From Jacaranda mimosifolia (taxonomy: Eukaryota; Streptophyta; Magnoliopsida; Lamiales; Bignoniaceae): a stretch of DNA of 64,000 nucleotides. The DNA lies in NCBI GenBank assembly GCA_018894105.1, contig CM032126.1, positions 12,551,001 to 12,615,000 on the forward strand, in the 5' to 3' direction. Positions 12,118 to 22,200 of the stretch are shown here, piece by piece. The notes under the pieces were generated by a model. It had not been told where the DNA came from, made no database searches, and saw nothing but the letters and a program-made list of their open reading frames with translations. Both the position numbers and the translations under genes were made by a program. Numbering within the stretch: the first letter of the stretch is position 1; each line of letters opens with the position of its first letter.

Positions 12118-12370
12118 TTACCTTAAACCATCACTGTTCTTATTTGCACTGCTGCTTAATTCATCCTTTTGGTTTACAAGGATGTTAACAACGTTCATCT
12201 TCAATGTCAAATGCAGTAAGACCATATTCATGACACCGTCATCATCAGTCAAACTCATGTACAATCTTTGATGTGGAGCTATGTATTGCAAACTAAAGTG
12301 TTCGGCATTGATTTCACTCCATTTTCTTGCGAGATTAATGTATATGTCCATTAACTTGATTGAACACTCC
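12118..12370 (-). pseudogene. MURA-type transposase N-terminal fragment
   Basis: The minus-strand frame encodes 77-83 residues containing LARKWSEIN and SLTDDDGVMNMVLLHL. This resembles the N-terminal (MuDR, PB1-like) region of plant MULE transposases, where a tryptophan block precedes an acidic D-x-D-V-NMV motif. The frame is closed upstream by a stop near 12375. It then runs into array D, so the gene lacks its body. The position, close to the right inverted repeat and on the same strand as the zinc-knuckle fragment, fits one gene read leftward. The family call rests on motif memory only. Confidence 0.5.
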
Positions 12371-12667
12371 TACTTCACTACTGGTTGACATTGTCAGAAA
12401 AATATAAGAAACTCAGAAGCAACTGAGAAGAAACTGAGAAGAAGAAGAAACCCGAAAATGATGAAAATAAAAAGAGAAGAAGACAATGCAGCTATCGGGT
12501 TGGTTGTTTTTGGCTCTAACGTTATTCTCGTTTCCGCCGTGGAGCTTGTTGCGTTTTTTATGTTATTTCTGTTTCTGGTATGATAGGGTTTACTGTTTGC
12601 TTATCCGGATGAAGAAGAAGTGAGAAAAAATTAATGAAAAATATTATACTTAAGGGCATTTTTGTCA

Positions 12668-12792
12668 AATCAAGTGAGTGGGGAGTGATCTCTAAATTTT
12701 TAACAAAACTAGGGAGTTTTTTCTAACAAAAATCAAATGGGGACTGATCACAAAAGTGGAAAGTGTGTTTGGTACTTTTAAATAAGTGTCCC
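12668..12792. repeat. MULE right terminal inverted repeat
   Basis: This is the partner of 5806-5925, containing 'ggggagtgat', 'actagggag' and 'aaatggggactgatc'. It is followed at once by the second copy of the 9-bp target duplication. Confidence 0.75.
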
Positions 12793-12801
12793 ATAAAATA
12801 A

Positions 12802-13346
12802 AATATTCAAGAGTTCGAAGACCAAATTAATAATATTTTAAATTTACCCTTTAAAAGATTATCTAGCACAAATAATTCAATTAGATCACATATGTAATTC
12901 TTATAAATTCCACTAATCCATCATTTACATTTTACGCTTCATATTATCCAATAAGTCATTTCAAAAGCACTTCCCGCTGCTATTAAACTTTGGTTTCTAC
13001 TTGCCATTGGTTTGTTTATATTCTTTTTTATTTCTTTCTTTTGTGTTCTTTGTAATTGTTTGGTTTATTTTTTATTCACTTTTTTTTGAGAGAAAAATAT
13101 AAGTCTAGCACCATAATTTTTTTAGGTTTGATTTCTATTATTTTTGTTTCTTCCTTTTGTGTTCTTTTCAATAGTGTGATGAAATTTTTTGTCCTTAAAA
13201 ATGAACATATATTACTAAAAAATTTATTTTATACACATGAGAACTGCGTGCTACCACTGTTAGTTGCTTAATATTAAATTATGGAATGATTAATTTAATG
13301 ACATCTTAGTTAAAAGTACAATAAACACTTTTAATTTTATAATTCA
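12802..13346. repeat. Non-coding repeat unit, copy 1, right part
   Basis: Continues the unit broken at 5796. It matches copies 2 and 3 through 'ttatctagcacaaa', 'ggtttgtttatatt', 'gtgctaccactgttagttgctta' and 'acacttttaattttataattcagt'. No protein is encoded. Confidence 0.75.
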
Positions 13347-14150
13347 GTGCCATTTCATCTATCCAAAATTAAAAAATCTAATTTAATTTGAAGAACAAAA
13401 TAAAGAATTCAACAGTTTGGATACAAAATTAATAATATTCTAAATTTATTGTCTAAAAGGTTATCTAGAACAAAAATTCAATTAGATTGCAAATGTAATT
13501 TTTATAAATCCTATCAATCCACCATTTACACTTTCTATTATCCACCAAGTTATTTCAAAACCACTTCCTGCAATTATTAGACTTTTGGTTTCTGCCTGCC
13601 ATAGGTTTGTTTATATTGTTTTTTTTTTTTGTTTCTTCTTTTGTGTCCTTTTTAAGTGTGTGGTTTATTTTTTATTTTCTTTTTCTTGAAAAAAAAAAAG
13701 GTCAAGTGTCATATTTTTCTTTTAAGTTTAGTTTCTATTATTTTTTGTCTCTTTCTTTTGAGTTCTGTTCAAGAGTGTAATTAAATTTTTTATCCTAAAA
13801 AATGAACATATATTACTAAAACATTATTTTATGCACAAACGAACTGCATGCTACCACTGTTAGTTACTTATTATTAAATTACAAAATGATTAATTTAATG
13901 CCATCTTATTTAAAAATACAAGAAACACTTTTAATGTTATAATTCAGTCTCATTCCCAATGAACTCAATTTGACATCCTCATTTTAAGATTAATTTAGAC
14001 TTACCATCTACCCGCTTAATTTAGCCAAAATACCATGCAACTTAATATTTATGTTTTTTTCTCTCTGTCTCTCTCCTTAGCATTCTCATTTCTCTCAGAG
14101 GAAGACACTATTCTAAACAAGAAGATACTTTTGTGTCTAATATAGCAAAT
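13347..14150. repeat. Non-coding repeat unit, copy 2
   Basis: Direct repeat of the flanking units, roughly 80-85% alike by eye. It extends beyond copy 1 with 'tcattcccaatgaactcaattt' and 'ttaatttagccaaaataccatgcaacttaatattt', which copy 3 also has. Confidence 0.8.
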
Positions 14151-14159
14151 ATTTGTTGA

Positions 14160-14885
14160 CTAATTACATAAATTGCCATTCCTCTATCCAAAAATTATAA
14201 AATCTAATTCAATTTAAAGAATAAAATAAAAAATTCAACAGTTTAGATATCAAATTAAATAATAATATTCCAAATTTACCCTCTAAAAGATTATCTAGCA
14301 CAAACAATTCAATTAGGTTGCAAAAGTAATTTTTATAAATCTCACTAGCCCACTATTTACACTCCATATATCCATAAATCATTTCAAAACCACTCCCCAC
14401 AACTAATAGACTTTGGTTTCTACATGCAATAGGTTTGTTTATATTCTTTTTTGTTTCTTTCTTTTGTATGCTTTTTAAGTATGTGGTTAATTTTTATTCT
14501 CTTTTATTTAGAGAAAAATACAGGCTCGACGTCGTATTTTTCTTTCAAGCTTAATTTCTGCTCTTTGTTGCTTCTTCTTTTGTGTTCTTTTCAAGAGTGT
14601 GATTAAATTTTCAATCCTAAAAAATGAATGTGTATTGCTAAAAATATATATGCATGCAGGAATTGCGTGCTAGTAGTAGTAGTTGCTTAATAAATTACAA
14701 TATGCTTAATTTATTGGCATCTTATTTAAAAATACAAGAAACACTTTTAAATTTATAATTTAGTCCCATTCCCAATAAGCTCAATTTTCCCTTTTCTTTT
14801 TAAAATTAATTTTGACTTCAACATCTACTTAATTTAGCCAAAACACCCTCCAACTTAATATTTGTGTTTTTCTCCCCTCTGGCCC
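14160..14885. repeat. Non-coding repeat unit, copy 3
   Basis: Third direct copy, starting with 'ttacataaattgccattcctctatcc' and ending at a short C-run near 14884. The copies lie head to tail, so this is a tandem segmental duplication rather than an inverted-repeat element. Confidence 0.8.
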
Positions 14886-15157
14886 CCCCCCCATTCCCTA
14901 TCAACGACGAATCAATGGCACACCATTTGTACACCTATAACAATTGCCGCCACCACCATTATGCTGCCATTAGTTTCTTGCACATCGTTACCCTCTACCA
15001 ACACCACTTTGTGAAAATTAAAAGTTTTGTGAGCTTTTCCTCAATTTTAAGTTTAAGAAAAATGTCTACAAGTTGAATTGCATTTCTTGGAGTTGTTAAA
15101 TTGAATATCATGGTGAACTTATAAACCCTTATTGTCGTATTTGTCTCTAACCTCTAG

Positions 15158-15706
15158 GTGTTTTTCTGCAAGTACAATGATCCAATATATATGAAAATGG
15201 AGAAGTTAGAAATTATGATAAAGCTTGCTTTCAATAAAAATGTTGACCAAGTAAGTTGATTTTTCTTGGAGTAGATTGCATCATTTATATTTGTATTAAA
15301 TGGATATTGTTTGATTATAATATTGCTCTGTTCATATACTTACAGGTTTTACTAGAGTTCAAAGAGTATGCTACATAAATAAATGTAGATTTTGTTTGAA
15401 AAGCTATTCGTGCCATTGGACAATGTGCCGTCAAGTTAAAGAGAGCAGCTGAACAGTGTATCTTAATTGAGTTGATCAGAACAAAGTAAACTATGTTGTT
15501 CAAGAAGCTATTTTATGATTAAAAATGTACTTGGGAGATACTCTAATACGTATGTCATTGCTTATCTTTTACCATTTTATTTTTTGCTTAGGACTCGGTT
15601 ATGATTCATGTCTTTCTCTTCTTAAACATTCTTCTTTCTTTCCCTCAGCTATGAGTCCACAATTGCTACATCTTGTAAGAGATTAGACACTTTAGACAAG
15701 TCAAAG
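15158..15706 (+). pseudogene. Beta-adaptin (AP-1/2 beta subunit) pseudogene fragment
   Basis: Three adjacent exon remnants (15158-15250, 15346-15549, 15649-15706) match the N-terminal armadillo trunk of plant beta-adaptin, the large subunit of clathrin adaptor complexes. Recognisable blocks are [52 protein letters not shown] and, after the last intron, YESTIATSCKRLDTLD. Canonical splice sites remain between them (for example CAA|GTAAGT and TTACAG|GTT), so the copy came from genomic DNA, not from an mRNA. The middle exon has in-frame stops and a frameshift, and no upstream or downstream exons were found. Expression as protein is ruled out. Confidence 0.88.
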
Positions 15707-15889
15707 GTAAAGTTAATTTGATAGACGTGGAATTGCCATAGGTTCCATTTTCAAATATATGAGCAGATGATGAGCAATATGTAGGTGAGGGATCTGTGGT
15801 TGAGCTGCATATTGTCTGAGCTTGTGTACAAAAAAAAAATTCTAATGTCTGACTTGGTGAAGGTGAGATGTAGGAGTTTACCAATGATC
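15707..15889. other. Junction between the beta-adaptin fragment and the copia remnant
   Basis: No clear exon, LTR or target duplication is visible. The old copia element is truncated somewhere here: its RNase H end and 3' LTR are missing. Confidence 0.35.
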
Positions 15890-17552
15890 CCGCGATACCA
15901 AGTTAGTCTTCGAGTGGTTCACCATCTATTGCAGTGAGCTAAAGGTTGGGACCCATTAGTTCATTCACTAGTTTGCAAGCAACTAGTCCTATGTCTTCTA
16001 GGAGCTAAAGAGTTTATTGTCTTTGGTAAATAACAAGATCTTGACTTGATTGAGTTATTTCAAGGCCAATAAAGTATTTAAGTGCATCTATATCTTTAAG
16101 TTTGAATTTTGACTAAAGAAATAGTTTGAGAGAAGATATTGCGTATTGGGAAGGGCCACTGATGATAATGTCCTCAATGTATACTAGGAGAGCTACAAGT
16201 GATAATCAAAGCTTTTGGTGAATAAAAGGTAATTTAACTTGGATTGAGTAAAGCCATGCATGAGTAATTCTGAGAGAAGTTGGCGTACCATTGTATGGAT
16301 GCCTATTTCAAACCATAGATGGGCTTGTGTAGCTTGCATGCTAGTTTCTGTGAGGAATTGGATAACACTCCTTGATTGTGATGTCCAGAGCTAAATCCAT
16401 GTATATTTTTTCAAAGAGATTTACATCAAGTTGAATGAGATTCGATCTCTAGATAGTGGCTATGACTAAGAGTAATTTCTCTCTATAACTAAGTTAGACA
16501 TAGGAGAAAATGTGTCAATGAAGTCTACTCCTTTCTATTGTGGATGCCCTTAGTAACTAAGCATTTTTTTATGTCTGTCTATAGTTTCATCTATCATATA
16601 TTTGATTTTGTATATCCATATGCATTCCACGGGGTGTTTATTTGGAGGTAGAGGTACAACTATCTAGATATTGTGTTCCATAGCCTCTAATTCTTCTTTG
16701 TTGCTACTCTTCAGTGTGGATATATAATTATCTGCTTGGTGGTGAAATTGTGGCTCATAATCTAAGGAGATATATTTGAGAGTGAGATTTTTGTGAGTTG
16801 GGTAAAGAGAGAGATCATCATATGACATGTAGTTGGATATGGAAAATAATGTGTTAGAGGAAGAGTAGTTATTATGTTTAAGAAAGTAGCAACGGGATTC
16901 CCTTAAATAGGATAGAGGCCTGGTGACTATAGGAAACCTCATGATGTTTATTTCAGACTGTGTGGTGCTAGAAATAGAGGATTATGTATGTGATGGTAGG
17001 CTATGTGCACTTCATGAGCTTCTGTGAGTGAGATAGAGAGCATAAGGTCGAAGAATGGGTTATGTGTGAAGCTTGAAGGCTTATTTGAGTGGAAAGGGAA
17101 TGTTTCTTCATGGAACACTACATCCCCAAGGATAAATATCCACGGAGACTCAATGTCATAAAATTTGTACATCTTCATGCCAATATGGTAACCTATGAAA
17201 ACACAAGAACATACCATAACTTCTAATCTATGATTGGATAGGGTAGAGATAAATGCAAGGTTGTCAAATTAGAATAGTGAATGGTAGATTTATATAGCAG
17301 CTCATATGGAGATTTTTGGTGTAGTAATGATGAGGGTGTTCTAGTTATGATGTATGTGGCTGTGAGGACACAATGAGGCTAAAACTAAATAGGAACTTTG
17401 AATTGGAAATGTAGCACATCGGCAACATTGATGAGGTGTTGGTGCTTTCTTTCTACAGAGTTTTGTTGTGGTCTTTTAGCATATGAAAATTGATATAGGA
17501 CTCCTTTCACATTGAAGAATTCGTTGAGCAAGTTTTTTTTGCAATGTAGACC
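15890..17552 (-). pseudogene. Copia-1 pol remnant: integrase C-terminus and reverse transcriptase
   Basis: From 17552 downward the minus strand shows the end of the integrase core (RPQQNS, then ERKHQHL), the integrase C-terminal block with DVVFHEETFPFH, a spacer, and reverse transcriptase with VYIEDIII in the place of the YVDD box and KYFIGLEI behind it. The second-to-last catalytic residue pair therefore reads ED instead of DD. Several in-frame stops occur (for example near 15990). The fragment ends before the RNase H domain. Confidence 0.85.
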
Positions 17553-17940
17553 TAAGGGGGTGATTGGTATATAGGAATGGAATTAGGTGAGAATGGAATG
17601 GTGTTAGTATAACTAATTCTATGCTTGGTATGTACTAAGAATGAGAAAGGAATGGAATAGCCATTCCTTACCTGATTCTATTCACATGATTGTTATTAGT
17701 AATGATCAAGTAAGAGTGGAATGAAACTTTTTAAATGACCAAATCACCCTTTTGTAGAGAATTATTAAAATAAAAATATTTATAAGTATTCTTTTTATAT
17801 ATTATTATAAAAAGGTTTTCTAGGTTAAGTTTATAACTATGTAGTTTTAATATCATTTTTATTGTTATTTGAATTACATCAGCAAATAATGCATTTTATA
17901 TCATATCAACTATATTAAATATGTTTATGGAGAAAAGTAT

Positions 17941-18670
17941 TGATAAGGGTGAAATCCGCTTGAAGTTGAATGAGATAGTAGTTTCCAAGGGGTTTGACCT
18001 CCTTGGTCGAAATATGAAGGTAATTGGGCTGAGTCCTACAATCACGGGCAAACATCAAGCTAGCTGAGATGCCATCGGCTTAGGCTCTCCGACGCTCAAG
18101 TTAGTATGAGGTCGAATATATAACGAGCAGCAGAGTGAAGGCTTTGCGTATGTAAAATGGCATACCTTTGAAAGCCTGGAGTGAAGGTATTTATAGCCTT
18201 CTCCCAGAGGGGATTTATCTGAGATGCCCTTGACATGTTGTAATGGTTTTTGTCCTTCCATTGGGGCCATTAAGTCATCTCCCACCCTTATACTATTCCA
18301 GGTGGCTGCCTTTCCAGGGTTTAGGGACAAAGTAGGACACTATTGACACGCCTCCACCCTAGTGCGGCAGCATGGGTGGTACTGGAGCGGTATGCGTCAT
18401 TAATGCAGAGGCATGCCGCCTGTCAGAGCATTTAATGGGGCAGAGGCGGTTACACGCCTAATCGACCTTCCTGGTCGACCTAACATCGACGTGGCGTAAT
18501 GCTTACTGGCTGGATGAGCAGTATGGTTGGGGTATCGATCAGCAGCCTAGACTTCACACGGTGTCGATATGTATGGTCGACTATGGTCAACCGACGTTGG
18601 TTGAATCATGTGCTCGAACTGCATTAGATGTTCGTTTGGGTCTGACGAGCCATCATATTGGGGCATGCCA
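17941..18670 (-). repeat. LTR (3' LTR in element orientation)
   Basis: Direct copy of 19376-20109. The outer end at 17941 is sharp; the inner end near 18670 is degenerate and was placed by alignment with the other LTR ('gggcatgcca'). Confidence 0.82.
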
Positions 18671-18779
18671 GTTGGAATCTTAGCATTGACAGCAATGCGC
18701 TCGTCGATGATATCCTAGACGAAGAAGGAGTCTCTCTTTCTTTAGAACCTCTGTGCTCCCTCTTGATGGTGAAATTTCC

Positions 18780-19335
18780 TCGTGTTTCTCCTCGACATTT
18801 CTTCTAGTCATTAGTTCAGCTGTTGGACCTAGTGGGATATTTCTTCCCATTCCTCCCTATCAGCTTAGGATGCATTTTTGTTCAGGTGGGGTCTCGAGTG
18901 CTCGACCTTATCGCGCTACGGGGCTCGAATGGGTCGAACGCTGTGGTTAACAGAATCTGCAACCTCTTCGCTGGGCAGGGGTCGGACCATTTCCTTTGGA
19001 AAACGGCCTGGGCTTACTTAGCGCTTCGAGAGGGGCCTTCTGGATTTTGGTCGCTCTTAGTTTTCTCTTAGCTGTCTCTCCTCCAGGGCCATGGGTTGCG
19101 GTGTTGCACTGGCCGCTAGCTCCGATTGGACAATGTGTCGATTCAAAGCCACAGATAGTTGAGCTGAAATCTGTTCGCTAATGAGCTACATCAATTGGGG
19201 CATGGTCAGGGTGACCACATGTTTTGGCTGGGTGCTCGATCCGGGGGCGCCAACTTCTTGCTGAGGCCTAGGAGGGGAAGAGCCGGATCTCCTATTTTCT
19301 TCTCTTCCGAAGGAGGCTCACTTGGTGTTCACCAT
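18780..19335 (-). pseudogene. Truncated gag of the small LTR element
   Basis: A minus-strand frame starts with ATG at 19335 (MVNTK), runs through a Ser/Pro/Gln-rich stretch and a region with TMPQLM and ISAQLSVALNRH, and is broken by several stops. The composition suits the N-terminus of a Tat-type gag. No zinc knuckle, protease or reverse transcriptase follows before the 3' LTR. Confidence 0.5.
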
Positions 19336-19375
19336 TTTCGATAGCAGATTGCAGTTTCCCACAGGCGGCAACAAA

Positions 19376-20109
19376 TGATAAAGGTGAAATCTGCTTGAAG
19401 TTGAATGAGATAGTAGTTTTCGAGGGGTTCGACCTCCCTGGTCGAAATATGAAGGTAATTGGGCCGAGTTCTACAATCACGAGCAAACGTTAGGCTCTCC
19501 GAGATGCCCTTGGCTTAGGCTCTCCAACGCTCAAGTTAGAATAAGGTCGAATATATAATGAGCAGCAGAGTGAGGGCTTTGTGTATGTAAAATGGCATAC
19601 CTTTGAAGGGCTGGAGTGAGGGTATTTATAGCCTTTTCCCAGCAGGGATTTGTCTGAGATGCCCTTGACATGTTGTAATGGTTTTTGTACTTGTTTGGGG
19701 GCCATTAAGTCATCTCCCACCCTTATACTATTCCAGGTGGCTGTCTTTCCAGGGTTTAGGGACAGAGTAGGACATTGTTGACGCGCGTCCACCCTAGTGC
19801 GGCAGCATGGGTGGTATTGGGGCGGTATGCGTCATTAATATAGTGGCATGCCACATGTCAAGGCATTTAATGGGGCAGAGGCGGTTACACGCCTAATCGA
19901 CCTTCCTGGTCGACTTAACATCGGCATGGCACAATGCTTATTGAGTTCGATGAGCAGTACGATCAGGGTATCGATCAGCGGCCTAGACTTCGCACGGTGT
20001 CGATATGTATGGTCGACTGTGGTCACCCAACATCGGTAGCATAATTGGGCTCGGTGTATGAGGTGGGCCTGCGGTCTTTGGGCCATGCATATTAAGCTAT
20101 CCCATATCA
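19376..20109 (-). repeat. LTR (5' LTR in element orientation)
   Basis: 734 bp, beginning 'tgataaagg' and ending 'cccatatca' on the plus strand, followed by AGTAT. Compared with its partner it differs at many scattered bases, so the insertion is not recent. Confidence 0.88.
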
Positions 20110-20896
20110 AGTATAAACATAATTCCTTTAAAATTCTCTTTCTATAATTATAGTTTTGCAAGTTCTTTTAAATTTTTTGATAAAATATCATTAAAAAATT
20201 ATAAAATATTTTATAACTAAAGTGATTATTTATTTATTTTTTGTGATAAGGCAAGAATTCCTTTATTGTACTTTTTTATAAGTTTAATTTGAAGAGTCGT
20301 TGATATAATCCACGACTCTTTATTTATTAATTTTGTGCATATTTTTTAATAATCCAAAGAGATGCAGATATAATTAATATTTTAAATGATATATATGTAT
20401 ATATATATATTTATTAGGCGTCGACCAAGTTGATGATGCTTCTACTTTTTTTTATTATGAAAATTGAAATATGCATAATTATACTTATTTTTTATTTTTT
20501 ATTTTATTTTTAAATAATTTATAATAATTTATTATTTTTATTAATATTAATAAAAACTATATGAGTAAAAAATATAATTAAATCAAAACATGTAATAATC
20601 AAATAAGTTAGAACATAGTAACAAGTATTTACAAAGTGATTTTTTTTTTTTTTAAATGTAAAAGTCTTTTGTTAGAGGGCAATTTTGTGAAAGAAAAATA
20701 TAAGTTCATTCCCAATGAATTGGGAATAGCTAAACCCATCGGGGAGAGAGGGAATAACTAAATCCATGCTTTTGAGAATGGAGATTCCTATTGGAATAAG
20801 GATACTCATATCTAAATTATACCAATCGTGGGTTTAGGAATGGGCTTGAGAATGCATATTCCATTTCCACCCCATTCCTGCATATCAATAATATCA

Positions 20897-22140
20897 TAAA
20901 TGCTTTAATTATGGCATTGAATTGAGTGGCAATAAGATTGAAAAACCATGGTACGATATGAGTGACTTCAAACTTGTGCTTAAGAAAGAAGATCCAGGTA
21001 AAAATGGTGCAACCAACAACTAATATGAGGAAATATATGTTGTCAGCATGTGAGAGTTCATTGTGAAGTCCTTGTACATCACCATATATTAGATCAAATG
21101 GAGTTTGAGACACTATGATTGTATGACTAAAAATGAACTAATCTTTGTTTAGCCAAGTGGATTGGCATGGACTTTATAGTACTTGAAAACAGTATGACCA
21201 TGATAGTTGCAATAAGTGTAATAAGGCCTTTCCTTCTTTCCTTTGTGACTAGTGTTGGTGAAATTGTTGTGTTGATGAGGTTAGGCTTGACAAGAGCTTT
21301 TGAGGTGTCATTTTTTGCTATGAAGGCCATGTTGTTCATGATTTCAGCAATTGGAGTGACGAAGGCAAATCTACCTTTGGCGCTCTTCTTGGGAGATAAA
21401 GGGAAAAAAAAAACCTCAGTTTATAGGAGGCTGTGGATCAAGCATTAAGATTTGACCTCTTACTTATACATAGGAGTAATTTAGTCCCATAAGAAAGGAC
21501 ATTACATATTCCATTTGATAATAAGAGTTCATACCTTTCACTTCACCGGAGCTACATTTGCCACATGAACAAACTAGCTAGAAATTGCTAAATTCTTCCC
21601 GTATATTTTTGAAGTAAACAACTAGAACATTGATTATGGTGATTGTTCATCAAACCTCGGTGGAGCTGGAATATGAAAGGATAATTGCTTTGTTAGAAGT
21701 GGGTCTTGCGGTCCAACCGTAATTCACATGCAAAGTCGGAGAAGATGTTGCTCAAAAAAATTTCTTTGGATATAGCATTGAGGATCCAAGTGATTACCAT
21801 GTTGTCGTTGTGCATCCAAGTGTTGAGAAGTTAATGTTAGTTTCTATTAGTTTTTGGTATATTCATCAACAAAGCTAAGCTTATTTTTAACTGGAAGTGC
21901 AATTAGCATCTCATAACTCCATGAGAGATAATTGATACCATTGAGTTGCTGAGAAACAAGCATTAACCCAGAGTTTTCGAAGTGGTGAGTGTAATATGGA
22001 TTAGGAGGGCCCTTAATGACGGATTGGCCATGAGGATGAGTAAATGCTTCATCGGATGGAATATTCATGGAGAAATTGCCAATTTGGAGTTGAAGGAGTT
22101 GCCTGAGTGGTTGGAGATGAAGGAAATGAAAAAAAAAGAA
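20897..22140 (-). pseudogene. Copia-1 gag and early integrase remnant
   Basis: The minus strand from about 22067 has a gag N-terminus with NPYYTHHFENSGLMLVSQ and NYLSWSYEMLIAL, a stretch of decayed gag, then a broken zinc knuckle (CSYCNYHGHTV, with the last cysteine replaced). It then jumps directly to the integrase core (PFDLIYGDVQG, TWIFFLKHK). Protease and the HHCC finger are missing, which puts a deletion at about 21125. Stops are present throughout. Confidence 0.8.
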
Positions 22141-22165
22141 GCATAGTTGAAGCAGAATTAGTCTA

Positions 22166-22174
22166 CTGATACCA
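22166..22174 (-). other. Copia-1 primer binding site
   Basis: On the minus strand TGGTATCAG follows the LTR end CACTCAACA directly. This is the usual initiator-methionine tRNA primer site of plant copia elements. Confidence 0.8.
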
Positions 22175-22200
22175 TGTTGAGTGTGAGCAATGTTTAGAGG

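Larger units (their letters stand above)
5806..12792. mobile_element. Mutator-like element (MULE) filled with tandem arrays
   Basis: A 6987-bp element is bounded by the 9-bp direct repeat ATAAAATAA (5797-5805 and 12793-12801), the duplication length typical of Mutator elements. The terminal inverted repeats are long and imperfect, about 100-125 bp (about 5806-5925 against 12668-12792), and share the block 'gatcagtccccattt'. The pre-insertion sequence is recoverable because the two flanks together match the neighbouring repeat copies. Inside, on the minus strand, are a likely MURA N-terminal fragment (12118-12370) and a C-terminal zinc-knuckle fragment (10395-10660). There is no catalytic core. 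The remainder is four tandem arrays. The element looks non-autonomous. Confidence 0.85.
17941..20109 (-). mobile_element. Small non-autonomous LTR retroelement (gag-only, Tat-like primer site)
   Basis: Two direct repeats of about 730 bp flank a 0.7-kb interior. A 5-bp duplication, AGTAT, lies at 17936-17940 and 20110-20114. Read on the minus strand, the LTR begins TGATATGG and ends TTATCA. The 5' LTR is followed by 'gttgccgcctgtgggaa', close to the TTGGCGCCGTCTGTGGGAA start of many plant Ty3/gypsy (Tat) elements. A gag-like start lies at 19335. Polymerase domains are absent, so it must have been mobilised in trans. Confidence 0.85.
17556..20896. mobile_element. PIF/Harbinger-like non-autonomous element, split by an LTR element
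   Basis: The element is flanked by TAA (17553-17555 and 20897-20899). Its ends, GGGGGTGATTGGTATATAGG and the reverse complement TGATATTATTGATATGCAGG, match at 12 of 20 positions and are followed on both sides by GGAATGG-rich sequence. Removing it with one TAA restores the copia-1 integrase frame through the KAFRS motif, which confirms the boundaries to the base. Without the nested LTR element it is about 1.17 kb. No transposase is visible. Confidence 0.8.
15890..22200 (-). mobile_element. Old Ty1/copia element (copia-1), decayed and split twice
   Basis: Minus-strand copia domains are found in the correct order: gag start (about 22067) and gag N-terminus (21850-22070), a degenerate zinc knuckle (about 21130-21230), integrase core (20897-21117 then 17230-17552), integrase C-terminus (16948-17217) and reverse transcriptase (15890-16620). 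A canonical primer site (TGGTATCAG, reading 22174 to 22166) adjoins an LTR ending TCAACA. Protease and the early integrase are deleted at about 21125, and the 3' end is missing. The Harbinger-like element at 17556-20896 splits the integrase. The 5' LTR is split at 22200 by copia-2 and continues from 29585. Many stops and frameshifts make it non-functional. Confidence 0.85.

Noticed and set aside
5806..12792. CACTA transposon, because of the many subterminal repeats
   Set aside because: The ends are not CACTA/G, the inverted ends are long, the duplication is 9 bp rather than 3 bp, and the coding fragments look MURA-like.
18753..19181. Plus-strand frames as small membrane proteins
   Set aside because: They are antisense to the gag-like region of the LTR element, and their hydrophobic stretches come from low-complexity complements.
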